Origin: Flavobacteriaceae bacterium Ga0077528
GTDB taxonomy: Bacteria > Bacteroidota > Bacteroidia > Flavobacteriales > Flavobacteriaceae
Direction: 5' to 3'
Length of the DNA: 64,000 bases
NCBI GenBank assembly: GCA_001464475.1
Contig: LNDX01000011.1
Coordinates: 1-64,000, forward strand
Shown here: positions 1-7,649 of the stretch, piece by piece
Position numbering within the stretch: position 1 is the first letter of the stretch
How the letters are laid out: each line of letters opens with the position of its first letter
Program-made: the position numbers and the translations under genes
Notes under the pieces: generated by a model
What the model saw: only the letters and a program-made list of their open reading frames with translations
Database searches by the model: none
Told to the model about the DNA's origin: nothing

Positions 1-35
1 ACAGAAGATCTGAATTTATTATTACTAAATTGTAG
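1..35 (+). CDS. possible C-terminal tail of a gene entering from the left
   Basis: Reading from base 3, the frame encodes RRSEFIITKL and stops at a TAG at 33-35. The hairpin terminator 30 bases downstream fits a gene ending here. Another frame stays open to base 81, but its stop would lie inside the terminator stem, so the shorter frame is preferred. Ten residues are too few to name a family. Confidence 0.25.
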   Translation, partial: RRSEFIITKL

Positions 36-66
36 ATTATTTAATATACAATTGTTTAAACCCTGG

Positions 67-99
67 GAACCGTTCAAGTAATTGAGCGGTTCTTTTTTT
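67..99 (+). terminator. intrinsic terminator of the upstream gene
   Basis: Arms GAACCGTTCAA (67-77) and TTGAGCGGTTC (82-92) pair across a four-base loop and are followed by a run of seven T. Orientation points to a plus-strand gene whose body lies left of the window. Confidence 0.75.
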
Positions 100-410
100 A
101 CCTCTTACTTACCTGTATGAAGTAAACAATTTGAAGGTTGTACCATAAATACTTTATTTAATGTACTACAAACAAATACTGATAATAACGTAAATTATAA
201 ACCATTTAAGGAACTAAAAAAGAAAGCAACTAAGATGAAAGTAACATCTAAATAACCTTCTAAAACTTCTTTACAATTATGTTTCCTTCCCATCGGTTAC
301 TTAAATAGTATATTCATTTAAAAGACCAATAACGTTGGTGAAATTTATTCATTACTATTTCTTTTATTGCATGATAAGTGTTAACAATAATGATAAAAAA
401 CACATAAAAA
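100..410. other. gene-free A+T-rich stretch
   Basis: No convincing gene is seen. One frame is open from 121 to 255 (45 codons to a TAA, lysine-rich at its end) but has no start codon near its beginning and no recognisable motif, so it is at most a decayed remnant. The rest shows no clear hairpin or repeat. Confidence 0.4.
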
Positions 411-434
411 AAACCATCTGAAAACAGATGGTTT
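411..434 (-). terminator. terminator of the CAP lipoprotein gene
   Basis: Perfect stem AAACCATCTG / CAGATGGTTT around an AAAA loop. On the minus strand it is followed by a T run and lies 30 bases beyond the stop codon of the CAP-domain gene. Confidence 0.85.
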
Positions 435-463
435 ATTCAAAATCAAACAAAACTATAAATCAA

Positions 464-961
464 TTATTTTTTCATAAACATATTAGTGTAATACTTTTTA
501 CCTGTAGCAGGGTTAACTGTAATAGATATTCCGAAGTGAGTGTAATCTCCATCTAAATTAGCTTTGTGTCCAGGACTTTGCAACCATGCATACAAAGCTG
601 AATTTGGGGTAGAAAAATTATACGCAATATTTTCTCCAACTTTTACAGCACCCAAAACTTGTATTATATTGTTTGAACGCTCTTCAAAATAATCATGATT
701 AACTACATTATTGTCAATCATATATTGATTATGCTCTAAAGATTTATATGAAATGTGGTTAATAATTTCTAAAGCATTAAGACCTTTATTTACTCTATAA
801 TCATTGATTACTTCAGCTAATTTCAACTCATCTTGAGTGTAATTATAATCAGTGATTAATTTCGCTTCAACTTGTTCTTCTTCTTTAGAATCTGGTGAAC
901 AAGAAATCATAGTGAATACCAAAGCCATTGGCACAAACAATCTTAGTAGTTTTGCTTTCAT
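464..961 (-). CDS. CAP-domain (SCP/PR-1-like) lipoprotein
   Basis: A 165-residue exported protein. The N-terminus has a positively charged start, a hydrophobic stretch and a lipobox ending at Cys21 (MISC), so it should be a signal peptidase II substrate anchored to a membrane. The mature part is a CAP/SCP domain (about residues 45-165): a first helix with DYRVNKGLNALEI, a His-containing VNHDYFEERS segment, GENIAYN, and SPGHKANLDGDYTHFGI. Bacterial CAP proteins have varied and mostly unknown functions, so no reaction is proposed. It stands alone, with its own terminator and a divergent or isolated promoter region upstream. Confidence 0.85.
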   Translation of the reverse strand: MKAKLLRLFVPMALVFTMISCSPDSKEEEQVEAKLITDYNYTQDELKLAEVINDYRVNKGLNALEIINHISYKSLEHNQYMIDNNVVNHDYFEERSNNIIQVLGAVKVGENIAYNFSTPNSALYAWLQSPGHKANLDGDYTHFGISITVNPATGKKYYTNMFMKK

Positions 962-1133
962 AATAGTAGGTTAAGTTTTTTAAAGATAGATGTGGGGCAA
1001 AAATCTTTATGTTAATATTGTATGAACGTTTTCTCTGATTTGGTTATACAATATTACTACTATGTCGTTAAACTGACAAATAAAATCGATGAAATACATC
1101 TTTTTTATTTTTTAATAAGAACTTTTCTTACAA

Positions 1134-1778
1134 TTAAGATGAAAGTCTTTCAATTTTCCAGTTAAAATCATCTTGTAATTGATATCTAATTCTATCATGA
1201 AGACGATTAGGACGACCTTGCCAAAATTCAACTTCTTGAGGTCTAATTAAATATCCTCCCCAATTTGTTGGTCTTGGAATTTCTTTTCCGTCATAATATT
1301 GTTCTAATTCCCTTAACTTCTCTTCTAAAACAACTCTAGATGCAATTACCCTACTTTGATCGGAAGCAATAGCTCCAAGCTTGCTGCCTGTAGGACGAGA
1401 ATCGAAATAATTATCAGAAACGTTGGTAGGAGTTTTTTCAGCAATACCTTTAATTATTACCTGACGTTCTATACTTGGCCAAAAAAAAGAAAGACAAACA
1501 TTTGGGTTGTTCGCTATAGCTTGACCTTTTTCTGAATCATAATTGGTGTAGAAAATAAAACCTTCTTCGTTAAACTTTTTAAGTAGTACGACTCTAGATT
1601 TAGGAAATCCATCAACACCAATAGTAGAAATAGTCATGGCATTGGCTTCATCAACATCATCTAAATCTTCGGTTTCATGGAACCATCTATTAAATAAATT
1701 GATTGGATCTTCTGGAATAGTAGTTTCCAAAAGTTCACTTTTTTCGTAGGATTTTCTGTAATTGCTTAAATCTTTCAT
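1134..1778 (-). CDS. pdxH: pyridoxamine/pyridoxine 5'-phosphate oxidase
   Basis: FMN-dependent oxidase that converts pyridoxamine or pyridoxine 5'-phosphate to pyridoxal 5'-phosphate in the cytosol. The 214-residue length matches the family. Visible family segments are RVVLLKKFNEEGFIFYTNY near residue 62, SDQSRVIASR near 139, and the C-terminal EFWQGRPNRLHDRIRY followed by the characteristic WKIERL ending, close to the Escherichia coli enzyme's terminal WKIDRLAP. It is transcribed alone; a REP-like hairpin separates it from rnz. The start is the first ATG and gives the normal N-terminal length. Confidence 0.96.
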   Translation of the reverse strand: MKDLSNYRKSYEKSELLETTIPEDPINLFNRWFHETEDLDDVDEANAMTISTIGVDGFPKSRVVLLKKFNEEGFIFYTNYDSEKGQAIANNPNVCLSFFWPSIERQVIIKGIAEKTPTNVSDNYFDSRPTGSKLGAIASDQSRVIASRVVLEEKLRELEQYYDGKEIPRPTNWGGYLIRPQEVEFWQGRPNRLHDRIRYQLQDDFNWKIERLSS

Positions 1779-1861
1779 TGTACTATAAATTGCTTTTATA
1801 GATACAAAGTTACTGAGATTTTGTTCTTAAAACGGAAACAAATGTTAAAATGAATTACTAT

Positions 1862-1973
1862 TTAGCCCTGATGCTGGAATTGTTTGAGCTCTTTTTTATT
1901 GCGTTGCCTTCGAGTACCTCAGGAAACGCAATAAAAAAAGAGAGTTCCTGCAGCAGGAATAAGGATTATCGAT
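1862..1973. repeat. REP-like intergenic hairpin element
   Basis: Between pdxH and rnz lies a hairpin with 17-base arms CTCTTTTTTATTGCGTT (1889-1905) and its complement (1925-1942, one extra A), enclosing an 18-19 base loop. The outer sequence also has partial symmetry (GCTGGAAT on the left, CAGCAGGAAT on the right). The overall form, beginning TAGCCCTGATG and containing a T6-A7 paired core, resembles the dispersed REP-like elements I know from Flavobacterium intergenic regions. It is not simply a terminator because both flanks are structured. Confidence 0.6.
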
Positions 1974-1993
1974 AAAGACCAAGCCATTCGCTC

Positions 1994-2902
1994 CTACTCC
2001 ATTTCAAATTCTCTTCCATCATCTGCTAGAAGAACGTTTGGAAAAATGGTTTGAGCTTCGGTTTTAAAGTATTCTATGTTGCCATAGCGTGTAGAATAAT
2101 GTCCAAGTATTAGATGTTTGACTTTTGCTTTTAAAGCAATTGTAGCGGCTTGTTTGGCAGTTGAATGCATAGTTCGCTCTGAAAGATGGGCTTCACTTTC
2201 TAGAAAAGTACTTTCGTGATACAAATAATCTACGTTTTCAATAAGTGGAATTATAGATTCATCGTACATAGTATCACTACAAAAAGCATAACTTTTAGCA
2301 ACTTGTGGATCAAAAGTTAGTTCTGAATTTGGAATAATGGTTCCATTATCTAAAGTAATATCGCCACCATATTTAATTTTGTTGAAATATACTTTATCTA
2401 TTTCATAATTCTCAACGGCTTCTACATTTAACTTTCGCTCTATATTTTTTTCTTGAAAAAGAAATCCGTTGGTATAAATACGATGATTAAGTGGAATAGT
2501 CTTAACCACTACTCTATCGTCTTCAAAAATAGTTTCAGACTCATTGGATTCTAATTCGTGAAAGTATAAATTATAACCTGTGTAAGAACCAGAAGCTCGT
2601 AATTGAAGTAGAATGATTTCTTTGATTCCTTTTGGACCATAAACAGTTAAATCACTTTCTCTGTTGAGCAACATAAAAGTTGATATTAATCCGACTAATC
2701 CATAAAAATGATCACCATGAAGATGAGAAATAAATATGTGGTTAATTTTAGAAAACTTGACTTTGCTTTTTCGCAATTGCACTTGAGTACCTTCTGCACA
2801 ATCAATTAAAAACACACGATTTTTAATTTCTAAAACTTGAGATGTTGGATTGGAAATGGTTCTTGGAGTAGCAGCGTAACAGCCTAGTATGGTAAGTTTC
2901 AT
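1994..2902 (-). CDS. rnz: ribonuclease Z (tRNA 3'-end endonuclease)
   Basis: Metallo-beta-lactamase-fold nuclease that removes 3' trailers from tRNA precursors. At 302 residues it is the short tRNase Z form. The zinc motif HLHGDH covers residues 60-65 (His60, His62, Asp64, His65), preceded by the CAEGTQ segment typical of RNase Z. A later AFCSDTMYDE supplies the metal-bridging Asp, HESTF and LILGHYSTRY the remaining ligands. It is the last gene of the pyrR-pyrB minus-strand run. The STAS-like protein two genes upstream is often found beside rnz in flavobacteria and is frequently misnamed after it. Confidence 0.95.
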   Translation of the reverse strand: MKLTILGCYAATPRTISNPTSQVLEIKNRVFLIDCAEGTQVQLRKSKVKFSKINHIFISHLHGDHFYGLVGLISTFMLLNRESDLTVYGPKGIKEIILLQLRASGSYTGYNLYFHELESNESETIFEDDRVVVKTIPLNHRIYTNGFLFQEKNIERKLNVEAVENYEIDKVYFNKIKYGGDITLDNGTIIPNSELTFDPQVAKSYAFCSDTMYDESIIPLIENVDYLYHESTFLESEAHLSERTMHSTAKQAATIALKAKVKHLILGHYSTRYGNIEYFKTEAQTIFPNVLLADDGREFEME

Positions 2903-2950
2903 TTGATAGTTTAGAAGTTTATGAGTTTAAATGTTTAAGGATTTCTAAAC

Positions 2951-3160
2951 TTATAACTTGTCCGTTTTATCATTCTCAATTTTACCCAACTTCACTACTT
3001 TAATTATAATATAAATTAATAATCCAAGATTTACAGAAAGTCTTAAATAATCAAATTCTTGAGTTTTAAAACTTGTTATTAATCGGCTTGCAAATAAATA
3101 AGTTAAAATAAATAAAACTCCTACGTATATATATAATATTGTCTTATTGTCTAGTTTCAT
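2951..3160 (-). CDS. small two-helix membrane protein
   Basis: Encodes 69 residues from the ATG at 3160 (MKLDNKTILY). A frame open back to 3205 would add 15 residues, but these read through a repeat-like GATTCCTGCGGAAT sequence, so the shorter start is preferred. Two hydrophobic segments are visible (about residues 8-26 and 38-54), then a charged tail ending KTDKL. No family recognised. It sits between rnz and the STAS-like gene on the same strand and is probably co-transcribed. Confidence 0.55.
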   Translation of the reverse strand: MKLDNKTILYIYVGVLFILTYLFASRLITSFKTQEFDYLRLSVNLGLLIYIIIKVVKLGKIENDKTDKL

Positions 3161-3212
3161 AAATATTGTATTGATTAAAAAGATGAGATTCCTGCGGAAT
3201 GACAAATGGTGA

Positions 3213-3545
3213 TTAAAATCCTAAATCGCGTTCGATTTCTTCCATTTCAATAATATCGTGTGCTTCTTGTAATGAAGGAACAACAATTAACTTTGTTGGG
3301 ACAGCATTAAAATCAATTCCTTCGGCAACAATTACAAATGATTTCTTTCCTTTTTGGTGAGCTTTTGATAAATCAGAAAACAATTTAATATCCTTTAAAG
3401 TAACTTCCTTATCATGAGTAATGTCTAGAATTAAATTTTGAGATTTAAAACTATTGTGCTCATGTGTTACTTTTTCAAGAAATGAGTTTACATCACCTTG
3501 AGTATCCTTTATGGTCGTTGTATGTCCTTTTTGATCTACTTTCAT
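3213..3545 (-). CDS. STAS-like domain protein
   Basis: A 110-residue cytosolic protein with an alternating beta/alpha pattern and no signal peptide: beta strands at KGHTTTIKDT and NLILDITHD, a helix LFSDLSKAHQKGKKSF, then FVIVAEG and an acidic C-terminus. This looks like a STAS (anti-anti-sigma-like) fold. Automatic pipelines often call this family ribonuclease Z because of its place next to rnz; it has no metallo-beta-lactamase motif and that name should not be used. Partner and role are unknown. It lies 14 bases after a small membrane protein gene in the pyr operon run. Confidence 0.6.
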   Translation of the reverse strand: MKVDQKGHTTTIKDTQGDVNSFLEKVTHEHNSFKSQNLILDITHDKEVTLKDIKLFSDLSKAHQKGKKSFVIVAEGIDFNAVPTKLIVVPSLQEAHDIIEMEEIERDLGF

Positions 3546-3559
3546 TTGATAAAAGTTAA

Positions 3560-3883
3560 TTATTTATTTAAAAGTTTATATGCTATAGCAAAATTTATCA
3601 ACCCAAAAATTACAATTTGATAAATAAATGTTTTATAAAAATCTGAAAAAATTGCAAAAATCAAAATTGAGCATAATGCATATATAAAGATACCTAAATT
3701 AAAACTATTTTTTAGTAAAAATAGGTTTGAAATTAAAAAAATTAGAAAAACTGTACTATAAAAAATAGCGACAAAAATCATATGTTGACCAGGTTTCCTA
3801 AAAATAAATTCCAATAAAAAACAACAAATAAGAAAACCTAAAACAATTAAATTAGCATTTAGATACTTTAACTTATTTGACAT
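3560..3883 (-). CDS. four-helix membrane protein of unknown function
   Basis: A 107-residue, strongly hydrophobic protein with about four membrane segments (near residues 10-28, 33-53, 60-78 and 83-103) and short charged loops (RKPGQH, LLKNS). No motif recognised. It begins 10 bases after the pyrB stop codon and is followed at 14 bases by the STAS-like gene, so it is very likely translated from the pyr transcript. Confidence 0.6.
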   Translation of the reverse strand: MSNKLKYLNANLIVLGFLICCFLLEFIFRKPGQHMIFVAIFYSTVFLIFLISNLFLLKNSFNLGIFIYALCSILIFAIFSDFYKTFIYQIVIFGLINFAIAYKLLNK

Positions 3884-3893
3884 CCAACTTTAT

Positions 3894-4823
3894 TTAATTT
3901 TTTATTTTACTTGCCAGTAAATAAATCACTGCCATTCGAATTGCAACTCCATTTTCAACTTGGTCTAAAATAACCGATTGTTGAGAATCTGCTACATCTG
4001 AAGTAATTTCAACTCCACGATTTATTGGTCCTGGGTGCATGATTACGATTTCTTTGTTTAATGAATCTAACAACGCTTTATCGACACCATATTGTTGTGC
4101 ATATTCTCTAGTTGATGGAAAGTAATTTACATCCATACGTTCGTTCTGAACTCGAAGCATATTGGCAACATCACACCATTCTAGAGCTTTTCTTAAATTG
4201 GGTTCAACAGAAACTCCTAGACTTTCAATATATTTTGGAATTAATGTTTTTGGTCCGCACACTTTTACTTCGGCACCTTGCATTTGCAAAGCATAAATAT
4301 TTGAAAGTGCTACACGCGAATGCAAAATATCTCCTACAATAACCACTTTTTTTCCTGCAACTTCACCTAATTTTTCTCTAATCGAAAAACTATCTAACAA
4401 AGCTTGTGTTGGATGTTCATGCGCTCCATCACCAGCATTTACAATACTTGCCTTAACATTTTGAGATAAAAAATAAGCTGCACCAGGATTAGCATGACGC
4501 ATCACCACCATATCCACTTTCATTGAAAGAATATTGTTTACTGTATCAATAAGTGTTTCTCCTTTTTTAACCGATGATTGTGCTGCTGAAAAACTTATAA
4601 CGTCAGCTGAAAGTCTTTTCTGAGCTAATTCAAATGATAATTTTGTTCTCGTACTGTTTTCAAAAAAGATGTTAGCAATAGTAATATCTCTCAAAGAAGG
4701 TACTTTTTTAATTGGTCGATTGATGACTTCTTTAAAATGGTCAGCCGTTTCAAAAATCAAATCGATGTCTTCTTTTACAAGGTATTTTATTCCTAATAAA
4801 TGGTTTACACTTAATTCTTTCAT
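3894..4823 (-). CDS. pyrB: aspartate carbamoyltransferase catalytic subunit
   Basis: Condenses carbamoyl phosphate and L-aspartate to N-carbamoyl-L-aspartate, the committed step of pyrimidine synthesis. The 309-residue length is normal. The carbamoyl phosphate motif STRT is at residues 57-60 within FFENSTRTKLSFE; GDGAHEHPTQALLD and the C-terminal HPGPINRGVEI are also family signatures. No pyrI regulatory subunit is adjacent, which fits the PyrR-controlled type. It follows pyrR by 38 bases. Confidence 0.97.
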   Translation of the reverse strand: MKELSVNHLLGIKYLVKEDIDLIFETADHFKEVINRPIKKVPSLRDITIANIFFENSTRTKLSFELAQKRLSADVISFSAAQSSVKKGETLIDTVNNILSMKVDMVVMRHANPGAAYFLSQNVKASIVNAGDGAHEHPTQALLDSFSIREKLGEVAGKKVVIVGDILHSRVALSNIYALQMQGAEVKVCGPKTLIPKYIESLGVSVEPNLRKALEWCDVANMLRVQNERMDVNYFPSTREYAQQYGVDKALLDSLNKEIVIMHPGPINRGVEITSDVADSQQSVILDQVENGVAIRMAVIYLLASKIKN

Positions 4824-4861
4824 TTATATAGTTAGTTGTGTTGTAGTTGTAATTACTTTTT

Positions 4862-5395
4862 CTAAATCAAATAAACAGCATCTTCACCATCATTTTCAAT
4901 CCAGCAAACTTTCACTTTTTCATTATTTATGGCATCTACTTGCCTTCCTCTATAATCGGGTTGAATTGGTAAATGACGACTAAATCTTCTGTCAATTAAA
5001 GTCAGAAGTTCTACTTCAGATGGTCTTCCAAACGATTGAATTGCGGTTAAAGCTGCATTAATGCTTCTTCCTGTATACAAAACATCATCAATGAAAACCA
5101 CTTTTTTATTTTCTACTAAAAAATCTATTTGGGTTTTATTGGCTTCTAATGGTTTTTCACCTCGACGAAAATCATCTCTAAAAAATGTTATGTCTAAAAA
5201 ACCAAGTTGAATGCTTGCTACTTTGTATTCTTGCTCTAAAATTTGCTTAATTCGCTCTGCCAGAAACTTTCCTCTTGGTTGTAAACCTATTAAAACAGTT
5301 TCAGAAAAATCAAGATGCTTCTCAATTAACTGACAAGCCAAACGATGTAGAATGATGTTAACTTCTTTTGCAGTGAGTAATATTTTTTGACTCAT
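4862..5395 (-). CDS. pyrR: PyrR: pyrimidine operon regulator / uracil phosphoribosyltransferase
   Basis: Encodes 177 residues from the ATG at 5395 (MSQKILLTAKEV). The frame is open to 5461, but the extra residues resemble leader sequence and the shorter start gives the normal length. The PRPP-binding loop VVFIDDVLYTGRSINAAL is intact, and GLQPRGKFLAERI is the usual first PRPP-fold segment. In the Bacillus model, PyrR binds pyr mRNA to promote termination and may have uracil phosphoribosyltransferase activity. I do not see a clear attenuator in the short 5' leader here, so the regulatory mode is inferred from the family and from its place first in the operon before pyrB. Confidence 0.9.
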   Translation of the reverse strand: MSQKILLTAKEVNIILHRLACQLIEKHLDFSETVLIGLQPRGKFLAERIKQILEQEYKVASIQLGFLDITFFRDDFRRGEKPLEANKTQIDFLVENKKVVFIDDVLYTGRSINAALTAIQSFGRPSEVELLTLIDRRFSRHLPIQPDYRGRQVDAINNEKVKVCWIENDGEDAVYLI

Positions 5396-5465
5396 AATGA
5401 AGTGGTTGTTTGGTGTGTAAAAGTAAATAAAATTATTTGAAGCTACTAATTCGTTGCGCATAAAA

Positions 5466-5492
5466 AATCCCTTTACTGCTGGTAAAGGGATT
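5466..5492 (-). terminator. terminator of the glutathione peroxidase gene
   Basis: Perfect 11-base stem AATCCCTTTAC / GTAAAGGGATT with a five-base loop, followed by a T run on the minus strand. It separates the peroxidase transcript from the pyr operon leader. Confidence 0.85.
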
Positions 5493-5512
5493 TAGCTTTA
5501 TTCTTTTTCGAT

Positions 5513-6103
5513 TTATTTTGAAATCCAATCTACAATTTCTGCATCTGTAGGAAGTACTTGTGGCGAAACTACTTTTTCTAATTCACCATTTTCATTAATT
5601 AAATATTTTTGAAAATTCCATTCTACTTGACTGTCTTGCAAACCGTTTCTAGATTTTTGAGTTAAAAATTGATACAATTCACACATATCACTTCCTTTTA
5701 CAGAAACCTTACTCATCATAGGAAAAGTTACACCATAATTTTTCTGACAAAAAGCACCAATTTCATCATTTGTTCCAGGTTCTTGTTGTCCAAAATTATT
5801 AGCAGGAAATCCAATAATTACAAAATTTTTGTCTTTGTATTTTTCATAAATTGCCTCTAAGTCTTTGTATTGTGGAGTCAATCCGCATTTAGAAGCCGTA
5901 TTTACAATTAGTATTTTCTTTCCTTTTAAAGAAGCAAAATCAAATTCATCGCCACTTAAATCTTTAACCTTAAATTGGTAAATGTTTTCTTTATTCATAG
6001 TTTCAGTTTTTGCAATCAACTCAGATTTAGCATTTGTTTGTGCTTCGTTTTTACAACTAACAAGCATAAATACAGATAACAATGCTATAAATTTTGTTTT
6101 CAT
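5513..6103 (-). CDS. glutathione peroxidase family thiol peroxidase, lipoprotein
   Basis: A 196-residue protein with a lipobox ending at Cys17 (LVSC), so it should be membrane-anchored outside the cytoplasm. The GPx domain (about 40-196) has the peroxidatic site NTASKCGLTPQY with Cys73, not selenocysteine, the FPANNFGQQEPG loop with the catalytic Gln, and VEWNFQKYLI with the Trp/Asn pair. Cys-type bacterial GPx enzymes usually take electrons from thioredoxin rather than glutathione, reducing hydroperoxides. Export as a lipoprotein suggests a role in detoxifying peroxides at the envelope; the reductant there is unknown. Confidence 0.9.
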   Translation of the reverse strand: MKTKFIALLSVFMLVSCKNEAQTNAKSELIAKTETMNKENIYQFKVKDLSGDEFDFASLKGKKILIVNTASKCGLTPQYKDLEAIYEKYKDKNFVIIGFPANNFGQQEPGTNDEIGAFCQKNYGVTFPMMSKVSVKGSDMCELYQFLTQKSRNGLQDSQVEWNFQKYLINENGELEKVVSPQVLPTDAEIVDWISK

Positions 6104-6270
6104 AGTTATTTATTTTTTTTATAAAATTACGTAATAAAGTCAGGTGTAGTTCACTTATCAATATATAAATAAATGTTAAATTTTATATTTTATAAAACCA
6201 TAAGTTGTCACTTTACGTACATAAAATTACTCTAAATAATTTTATTAATTTTGAACAAACCCAAAAGCTT

Positions 6271-6801
6271 ATGACACAAGAACAACTGATTCCGCTAATT
6301 TTAAAGAAAGACGACCGAGCGTTTACTATCATGTATGATATGTACTCAAAAAGTCTGTTTGCAGTAATTTCTAACTTGGTAAAAGAAACTGATGAAGCCG
6401 AAGATGTACTTCAAGAAGTCTTTGTAAAGATTTGGAAAAATATTGAATCTTATAATGATTCCAAAGGACGCTTATATACATGGATGTTGAATATTGCAAG
6501 AAATACAGCAATAGATAAACTTCGCTCCAAAGGATATAATAACAGCCAAAAAAACCTATCATCTGATAATTTCGTACATCTGTTAGACGACAGTAACAAG
6601 TTAATCAATCGCATCGATACGATTGGAATTCAAGAATTCGTAAAAAAATTAAAACCAAAGTGCATCCAATTAATTGAATTGCTATTCTTTCAAGGATACA
6701 CCCAACAAGAAGCTTCTGACGAACTTGAAATTCCGCTTGGCACTGTTAAAACACAAAATAGAAATTGCATCAATGATTTAAGAACTTATTTACAAGTATA
6801 A
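6271..6801 (+). CDS. ECF-type RNA polymerase sigma factor
   Basis: Encodes 176 residues from the ATG at 6271 (MTQEQLIPLI). The frame is open upstream to 6205, but those 22 residues are not sigma-like. Region 2 includes LFAVISNLVKETDEAEDVLQEVFVKIW and YTWMLNIARNTAIDKLRS. Region 4 is a helix-turn-helix with FQGYTQQEASDELEIPLGTV. The stop codon overlaps the start of the anti-sigma gene by one base, indicating translational coupling. A TAATTTTG sequence at 6246-6253 could be a -7 element. Target promoters are unknown. Confidence 0.93.
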   Translation: MTQEQLIPLILKKDDRAFTIMYDMYSKSLFAVISNLVKETDEAEDVLQEVFVKIWKNIESYNDSKGRLYTWMLNIARNTAIDKLRSKGYNNSQKNLSSDNFVHLLDDSNKLINRIDTIGIQEFVKKLKPKCIQLIELLFFQGYTQQEASDELEIPLGTVKTQNRNCINDLRTYLQV

Positions 6802-7589
6802 TGAACACACAAGAATATATAGAATCAGGGAACTTAGAACTTTACGTTTATGGTTTATTAAACGAAAGCGAAACTAAGGAAATTAGCGAATTGGCAAAGA
6901 TCAATCCGGCTATAGGACAAGAAATCATTTCAATTGAAAAAGCTATTCTAAATTTATCAAGCAGTTTTTCTCCAAACATATCTGCAGAAAATTTTGAAAA
7001 AATCAAAGCCAAATTAGAATTGAAACATGGAAAAGTAATTGATATGAAACCAAAATCAAATTGGTCACAATATCTTGGATGGGCAGCTTCAATTGCACTA
7101 TTAGTTGGTGTAGGATATCAATATACCCAATTAAATTCAACTTCACAACAATTGAACACTATTGAAACTGAAAAATCAAATCTTCAAAAATCGGTAGTTG
7201 AATTGGAATTAAAAAACAAAGAAACTGCAACTGCTTTGAATGTTATTAGAGACGAAAAAAATACAATTGTGAACTTGGCTGGTCAAACGGTTGCTCCTAC
7301 GTCTTTTGCTAAAATCTATTGGAACAAAGAAACTTCAACAGTTTATGTAGATGCTAAAGGATTGCCTGAGCCACCAGAAGGAAAAGTTTATCAAATATGG
7401 TCTTTGAAATTGAGTCCTACTCTAACACCAACAAGTATTGGATTATTAGAAGATTTCAAAGGAAACAACGAAAAGTTATTTGCTGTTAGCGGAACTTCTG
7501 ATGCTGAAGCCTTCGGGATTACTCTTGAGCCAGCTGGAGGAAGTAAATCGCCAACAATGGAACAATTATTTACTTTAGGAAAAGTATAA
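6801..7589 (+). CDS. RskA-like anti-sigma factor, membrane-anchored
   Basis: A 262-residue partner of the preceding ECF sigma factor. The cytosolic N-terminal part (1-85) is acidic and helical with the LELYVYGLLNESE segment typical of anti-sigma-K proteins. One membrane helix follows (about 92-108, YLGWAASIALLVGVGY), then a coiled coil (about 110-155) and a C-terminal RskA/anti-sigma-K domain with GLPEPPEGKVYQIWSLK and GITLEPAGGSKSPT. It holds the sigma factor at the membrane until an envelope signal releases it; that signal is not evident. Coupled to the sigma gene by a one-base overlap. Confidence 0.9.
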   Translation: MNTQEYIESGNLELYVYGLLNESETKEISELAKINPAIGQEIISIEKAILNLSSSFSPNISAENFEKIKAKLELKHGKVIDMKPKSNWSQYLGWAASIALLVGVGYQYTQLNSTSQQLNTIETEKSNLQKSVVELELKNKETATALNVIRDEKNTIVNLAGQTVAPTSFAKIYWNKETSTVYVDAKGLPEPPEGKVYQIWSLKLSPTLTPTSIGLLEDFKGNNEKLFAVSGTSDAEAFGITLEPAGGSKSPTMEQLFTLGKV

Positions 7590-7614
7590 TTATTTTAAAC
7601 CCTAATTAAAAAAG

Positions 7615-7645
7615 AAAGGTTCAACTTAATTGTTGAACCTTTTTT
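7615..7645. terminator. bidirectional terminator between anti-sigma gene and ccsBA
   Basis: AAAGGTTCAAC (7615-7625) pairs with GTTGAACCTTT (7632-7642), with A-rich sequence on the left and T run on the right, so it can end transcripts from both converging genes. Confidence 0.85.
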
Positions 7646-7649
7646 ATGT

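Noticed and set aside
121..255. 45-codon open stretch near the left end
   Set aside because: No start codon near its beginning and no motif. Length is only slightly above chance for this composition.
3161..3205. Longer start of the two-helix protein beside rnz
   Set aside because: The extra codons read through a GATTCCTGCGGAATGACA-type repeat; the ATG at 3160 is a better start.
3213..3545. Ribonuclease Z annotation for the STAS-like gene
   Set aside because: No zinc-binding or metallo-beta-lactamase motif; the true rnz is at 1994-2902.
5396..5461. 22-residue N-terminal extension of PyrR
   Set aside because: Not PyrR-like; the inner ATG yields the normal protein length.
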